Assembly: GCA_030145365.1 (NCBI GenBank)
Contig: JAQYVS010000310.1
Span: 1-8,910 of the forward strand
Source of the DNA: Desulfofustis sp.
Lineage (GTDB): Bacteria; Desulfobacterota; Desulfobulbia; Desulfobulbales; Desulfocapsaceae
DNA: 8,910 bases
Direction of reading: 5' to 3'
The translations under genes were made by a program, and so were the position numbers. Below are positions 6,156 through 8,910 of the stretch, piece after piece. The notes below the pieces were generated by a model that saw nothing but the letters and a program-made list of their open reading frames with translations, did no database searches and was not told the origin of the DNA. Each line of letters begins with the position of its first letter. Position 1 is the stretch's first letter.

Positions 6156-7340
6156 TTACTCCGTGTTCCGCTCAACCCTCTTTTGAGTATCAAGGGTAAA
6201 AACAAGAGGAATCCCAAGTAAACCGATGATCCCGCAGATAATGAAGGTTCTCTCCAGTCCCAAGTGATCAGCGACAAAACCGACAAGCACGACAACTGCA
6301 GACCTGGCGATAAAACTGATCATCATAAACACACCATTGGCAGCCGATGATCCGCCCGTTGAAGTTTCCTGGATCATAGCCAGCATGACCGGGGTGGTTG
6401 AAAGCAGAGAGAAACCGGTTATCAACAATACAGCGAGCTGCAGCCACCCTGTGGTGTAAGAAAAAACCAGCAACGATATAGGTGCCACAAGCAAACAGAA
6501 GGAGAGCATATGTTTTCTGCCAAAATAGTCGCTTAAGCCTCCCACAGCCAGAATTCCCACCACCCCTGCAGCTTCAAACAAAGAAAGAGCAATCCCTGCA
6601 AGCCATACATCGCCACTTCTCTGCATGATATACAGTGGTAGAAAGGCGGTCAGACAGGCGTGCATAAAACCTCGAACTATCACGATTGCCGACAGAGGCA
6701 GCAACAACCCTCTCATTTCCCAACAGGTCTTGCGAATGGAAAGCTTTGCACTTGGCTTAACCTGTATCGGCAAGTCCTTGAAAGTGAAAAACATCACAAA
6801 AGAAGCGAGTATGCCGACAATCATTATGGGATAATAACCGTCAAAACCAAGCCATGATATCATCCCGACAATAATTATCGGTCCCACGGTTCTTGCCAGT
6901 TCTCCTCCGGTCATATACAGACTCATCCCTCTCCCGGTTCTCGCTGCTGAAACCCGGTACACAAGGACCGGGGCAGGTACGTGAAATAGGGAGACACTGA
7001 TTCCGGTGAAAAACAGAAGAATTAACAAAATCCCATAGCTGGGAGCCACACCCAAAAGTGACATCGGAACAGCAGTAAGAGCCGGAGCCAGAATAATGAA
7101 ATATCTCACGCTCACCTGGTCTGCCAGTTTGCCGATATAGGGATTTAGCAGTGCAGGCAACTGCATTATGGTGGAGAGAAATCCAGCCTGCGTCAGAGAA
7201 AGAGAAAACTTTTCGATGATAAAGGGCAGCAGAGGAGCAAGAAAACTGGAATAGATATCGTGAATAAAATGGCAAAACGATATTGCCATCACCTTCCCTG
7301 TCTTAAATGTCGACAGGTTCTGTGCTTCTTGCGTGCCCAT
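6156..7340 (-). CDS. MFS exporter, fosmidomycin-resistance (Fsr)-like
   Basis: A 394-residue, about 12-helix major facilitator protein. The N-terminus ISFCHFIHDIYSSFLAPLLP (20-39) is the distinctive first helix of Fsr-type transporters. Motif A copies occur in loop 2-3 (GKLADQVSVR, 70-79) and loop 8-9 (GGLSDYFGRK, 267-276), and LFHVPAPVLV (119-127) resembles the helix-4 histidine segment of the Fsr group. The two six-helix halves are joined by a polar loop near residues 190-210. Fsr exports fosmidomycin in E. coli, but most relatives are uncharacterised drug or metabolite exporters, so the substrate is open. A GGAAG purine site lies about 6 bases upstream of the ATG. The gene is divergent from the PPIase gene across a region with a perfect dyad that could control it. 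Confidence 0.87.
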   Translation of the reverse strand: MGTQEAQNLSTFKTGKVMAISFCHFIHDIYSSFLAPLLPFIIEKFSLSLTQAGFLSTIMQLPALLNPYIGKLADQVSVRYFIILAPALTAVPMSLLGVAPSYGILLILLFFTGISVSLFHVPAPVLVYRVSAARTGRGMSLYMTGGELARTVGPIIIVGMISWLGFDGYYPIMIVGILASFVMFFTFKDLPIQVKPSAKLSIRKTCWEMRGLLLPLSAIVIVRGFMHACLTAFLPLYIMQRSGDVWLAGIALSLFEAAGVVGILAVGGLSDYFGRKHMLSFCLLVAPISLLVFSYTTGWLQLAVLLITGFSLLSTTPVMLAMIQETSTGGSSAANGVFMMISFIARSAVVVLVGFVADHLGLERTFIICGIIGLLGIPLVFTLDTQKRVERNTE

Positions 7341-7429
7341 TGGTTCTTCCGTTACTATTGATAAATTATTACCGGCAATTACCAGGACCTCTCCTCTTAC
7401 ATCAAATAAAAAGGAAAGTCACAAAATAG

Positions 7430-7443
7430 TGAACAAATGTTCA
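7430..7443. promoter_or_regulatory. perfect 14-bp dyad in the divergent MFS/PPIase intergenic region
   Basis: TGAACA (7430-7435) and TGTTCA (7438-7443) are exact reverse complements around a 2-base AA centre. The site lies almost midway, 89 bases from the MFS start and 85 from the PPIase start. The core GAAC-N4-GTTC matches the Gram-positive-type LexA box core, and it also looks like a TetR-family operator. No regulator gene is adjacent. Confidence 0.5.
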
Positions 7444-7528
7444 AAAATATGCTAGTTTCCTCAGGCACTGTTCGATTGGAAGTATCACATTTAATTTCGT
7501 AGGTTTGCACAACCTGAAGACAACCATC

Positions 7529-8380
7529 ATGTTTCTTATGAACAAACTGTTAAAAGATCCTCTTTTTCATTTTTTACTCATTGGTGCGGCACTCTTCCTG
7601 ATTTTTAATGTTTTCAACAAATCTGAGGATCAGGAAAATACCATTGTAATTTCTGCAGCGGACATTGCAGCTTTACAGGCCAATTTTTCAAGAACCTGGC
7701 AGCGTCAGCCATCAGAAAAAGAACTTTCCGGCATAATTGAGGAAAGCATACGTGATGAAGTTGCATATCGAGAGGCGCTAGCCATGGGGCTCGACCGGGA
7801 TGATCCTTATGTCAGGCGAAGAATGCGTATGAAGACCGAGTTGCTGATGGAGGATATCATCAGCTTGACCCCAGCCACGGATGAAGAGATCAATACGTTT
7901 TTAGTTGAAAATCGTGACAAATTTAAGCGACAACCTGAGATTGCCTTTTCCCAAATCTTTTTTAACGCTGAAAAGCATGGTGATTCTCTTGAGAGCGAGA
8001 TCAATACCATTAAGCAGCAGTTGCAAAGTTCACAAACAGATCTGTCGCAAGACCTTGGTGACGTGATCATGCTTCCACAAAACTATCCCCTGGCGGCGTT
8101 AAACATTATCAAGAGACAGTTTGACGAAGCATTCGCTGAGCAGATCGTCACATTGGAACCGGGGATATGGTCCGGGCCTGTTGTTTCAACATATGGGGTT
8201 CATCTCGTGCTGATCAGAGACCGCGTTGACGGGTACGACCCGGAGCTTACGGAAATTCGGCCGGTGGTTGAACGTGAATTTATGGCGAATCGGCGAAAGC
8301 ATATAAAAGAGGAGGCCTACAAAAAACTGCAGGAACAATATGAAATTGTAGTGGAAATTCCGTTGGTTACAGCGCAGTAA
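7529..8380 (+). CDS. membrane-anchored parvulin-like peptidyl-prolyl isomerase
   Basis: A 283-residue protein with one N-terminal transmembrane anchor (residues about 10-30, DPLFHFLLIGAALFLIF) and the rest presumably periplasmic. Residues about 37-115 form a SurA/PpiD-like helical part, with the family phrase IRDEVAYREALAMGLDRDD (74-92). A parvulin-type domain follows (about 137-233), ending TYGVHLVLIRDRV. The C-terminal parvulin histidine is present (H225), but the first strand reads IAFSQIFF where active parvulins usually have a histidine, so it may act mainly as a chaperone. Start choice: ATG 7529 has GAAGA at 7516-7520 with an 8-base spacer. An in-frame TTG at 7505 and an ATG at 7538 are alternatives with weaker sites. 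It is 16 bases upstream of the HupE/UreJ-like gene, probably in one operon, which suggests help in folding that membrane protein's periplasmic domain (inference). Confidence 0.85.
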   Translation: MFLMNKLLKDPLFHFLLIGAALFLIFNVFNKSEDQENTIVISAADIAALQANFSRTWQRQPSEKELSGIIEESIRDEVAYREALAMGLDRDDPYVRRRMRMKTELLMEDIISLTPATDEEINTFLVENRDKFKRQPEIAFSQIFFNAEKHGDSLESEINTIKQQLQSSQTDLSQDLGDVIMLPQNYPLAALNIIKRQFDEAFAEQIVTLEPGIWSGPVVSTYGVHLVLIRDRVDGYDPELTEIRPVVEREFMANRRKHIKEEAYKKLQEQYEIVVEIPLVTAQ

Positions 8381-8396
8381 GAGGACTCTATTAACG

Positions 8397-8910
8397 ATGA
8401 AACTTACATTTTCCACCATAATTATTCTCTTGTGTTTGCTGGTTACGGCCTCAGCCTTTGGTCATGAAAGCCAGCCGGGAGCCGTTGAAATACGCGAAGT
8501 CGGCCCCGACACGTATAATGTGATCTGGCGCGCCCCCATCTATTACAATAAGCCCCATCCGGCAACGCTTGAACTGCCTGAGTCATGGCAGACCATCGGT
8601 CAGCCCACCGAACGGCGCAGAACTGATGCCATCGTCTTCCAGCGACAGATAAGTACAGGCGGAGGAAGCATTGATGGTCAGGTGATACGATTTCCTGGAC
8701 TTGAATCAACAATTACGGATGTCTTTATCCGCCTCATCAGGTCTGACGGCAGTATCATGACAGCCGTTGCCCGCCCGTCAAAACCGTGGGCTGAATTACG
8801 AGGTGAGCGCCCCTGGTATCTAACAGCCAAAGAATATCTATTGCTCGGTCTGCACCATATTCTCATGGGTATCGACCACCTGCTTTTCGTGCTTGGCCTG
8901 CTTTTGATTG
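8397..8910 (+). CDS. HupE/UreJ-family membrane protein, C-terminus cut off by the window edge
   Basis: The first 171 residues of a protein of the HupE/UreJ_2 type (PF13795). A signal peptide (residues 1 to about 22, ending ASAFG) leads to a mature chain starting at or near H23 (HESQPGAVEIREV). A soluble periplasmic part of roughly 120 residues follows. The first predicted membrane helix then begins at LLLGLHHILMGIDHLLFVLG and contains H154-X5-D160-H161. The HX5DH motif in the first transmembrane segment is the metal-transport signature of HupE/UreJ nickel permeases. Members with this long N-terminal domain are widespread but not biochemically defined. The ATG follows GAGGA (8381-8385) with an 11-base spacer. 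No hydrogenase or urease genes are visible, so nickel specificity is unproven. The frame is open at 8910. Confidence 0.85.
   Translation, partial: MKLTFSTIIILLCLLVTASAFGHESQPGAVEIREVGPDTYNVIWRAPIYYNKPHPATLELPESWQTIGQPTERRRTDAIVFQRQISTGGGSIDGQVIRFPGLESTITDVFIRLIRSDGSIMTAVARPSKPWAELRGERPWYLTAKEYLLLGLHHILMGIDHLLFVLGLLLI

Noticed and set aside
6841..7275. 144-codon minus-strand frame inside the MFS gene
   Set aside because: It is an overlapping frame of the clear MFS coding sequence, with cysteine- and serine-rich composition unlike a real protein here.
7505..7528. TTG start extending the PPIase by 8 residues
   Set aside because: The nearest purine site (AGG at 7501-7503) is only one base away; ATG 7529 has a better-spaced GAAGA.

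Overview
The window reads as a piece of a Gram-negative chromosome: there are Sec signal peptides, periplasmic proteins (YceI, a LapG-type protease) and short intergenic gaps. The overall style (a radical SAM gene with an unusual cysteine spacing, a stand-alone ferric-reductase-like membrane protein, a HupE/UreJ-type protein) would suit a proteobacterium or a member of the Desulfobacterota. That placement is inference; no rRNA or other phylogenetic marker is present. I see no insertion sequence, phage gene, CRISPR array, tRNA or rRNA.

Layout from left to right. Positions 1-1008 hold a minus-strand metalloid-type unit: an ArsR-family repressor gene (601-915) followed by an ArsP/DUF318 permease that runs off the left edge (524 down to 1). 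They sit behind a near-consensus sigma70 promoter (953-981), with a dyad operator candidate just upstream (985-1008). Positions 1173-2312 encode a radical SAM enzyme of unknown substrate on the plus strand. Positions 2437-3738 form a tight two-gene plus-strand unit: a four-histidine ferric-reductase-like haem membrane protein and a secreted YceI lipocalin-like protein. Positions 3765-5454 are on the minus strand: a secreted LapG-type transglutaminase-like cysteine protease, then a DapA-superfamily aldolase/lyase.

After a 360-base gap come csaA (5815-6153, plus) and a convergent MFS exporter of the fosmidomycin-resistance type (6156-7340, minus), whose stop codons are 2 bases apart. A divergent intergenic region with a perfect 14-bp dyad (7430-7443) separates the exporter from the last plus-strand unit. 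That unit is a membrane-anchored parvulin-like PPIase (7529-8380) followed by a HupE/UreJ-family membrane protein truncated by the right edge (8397-8910).

No large new defence-like or mobile system is evident. The most distinctive associations are the FRD haem protein with YceI, which looks like an analogue of the E. coli yceJ-yceI cytochrome b561/YceI pair, and the PPIase with HupE/UreJ. Others worth a look are the radical SAM enzyme, the DapA-like enzyme that lacks the DHDPS arginine, and the dyads in the arsR and MFS/PPIase promoter regions.
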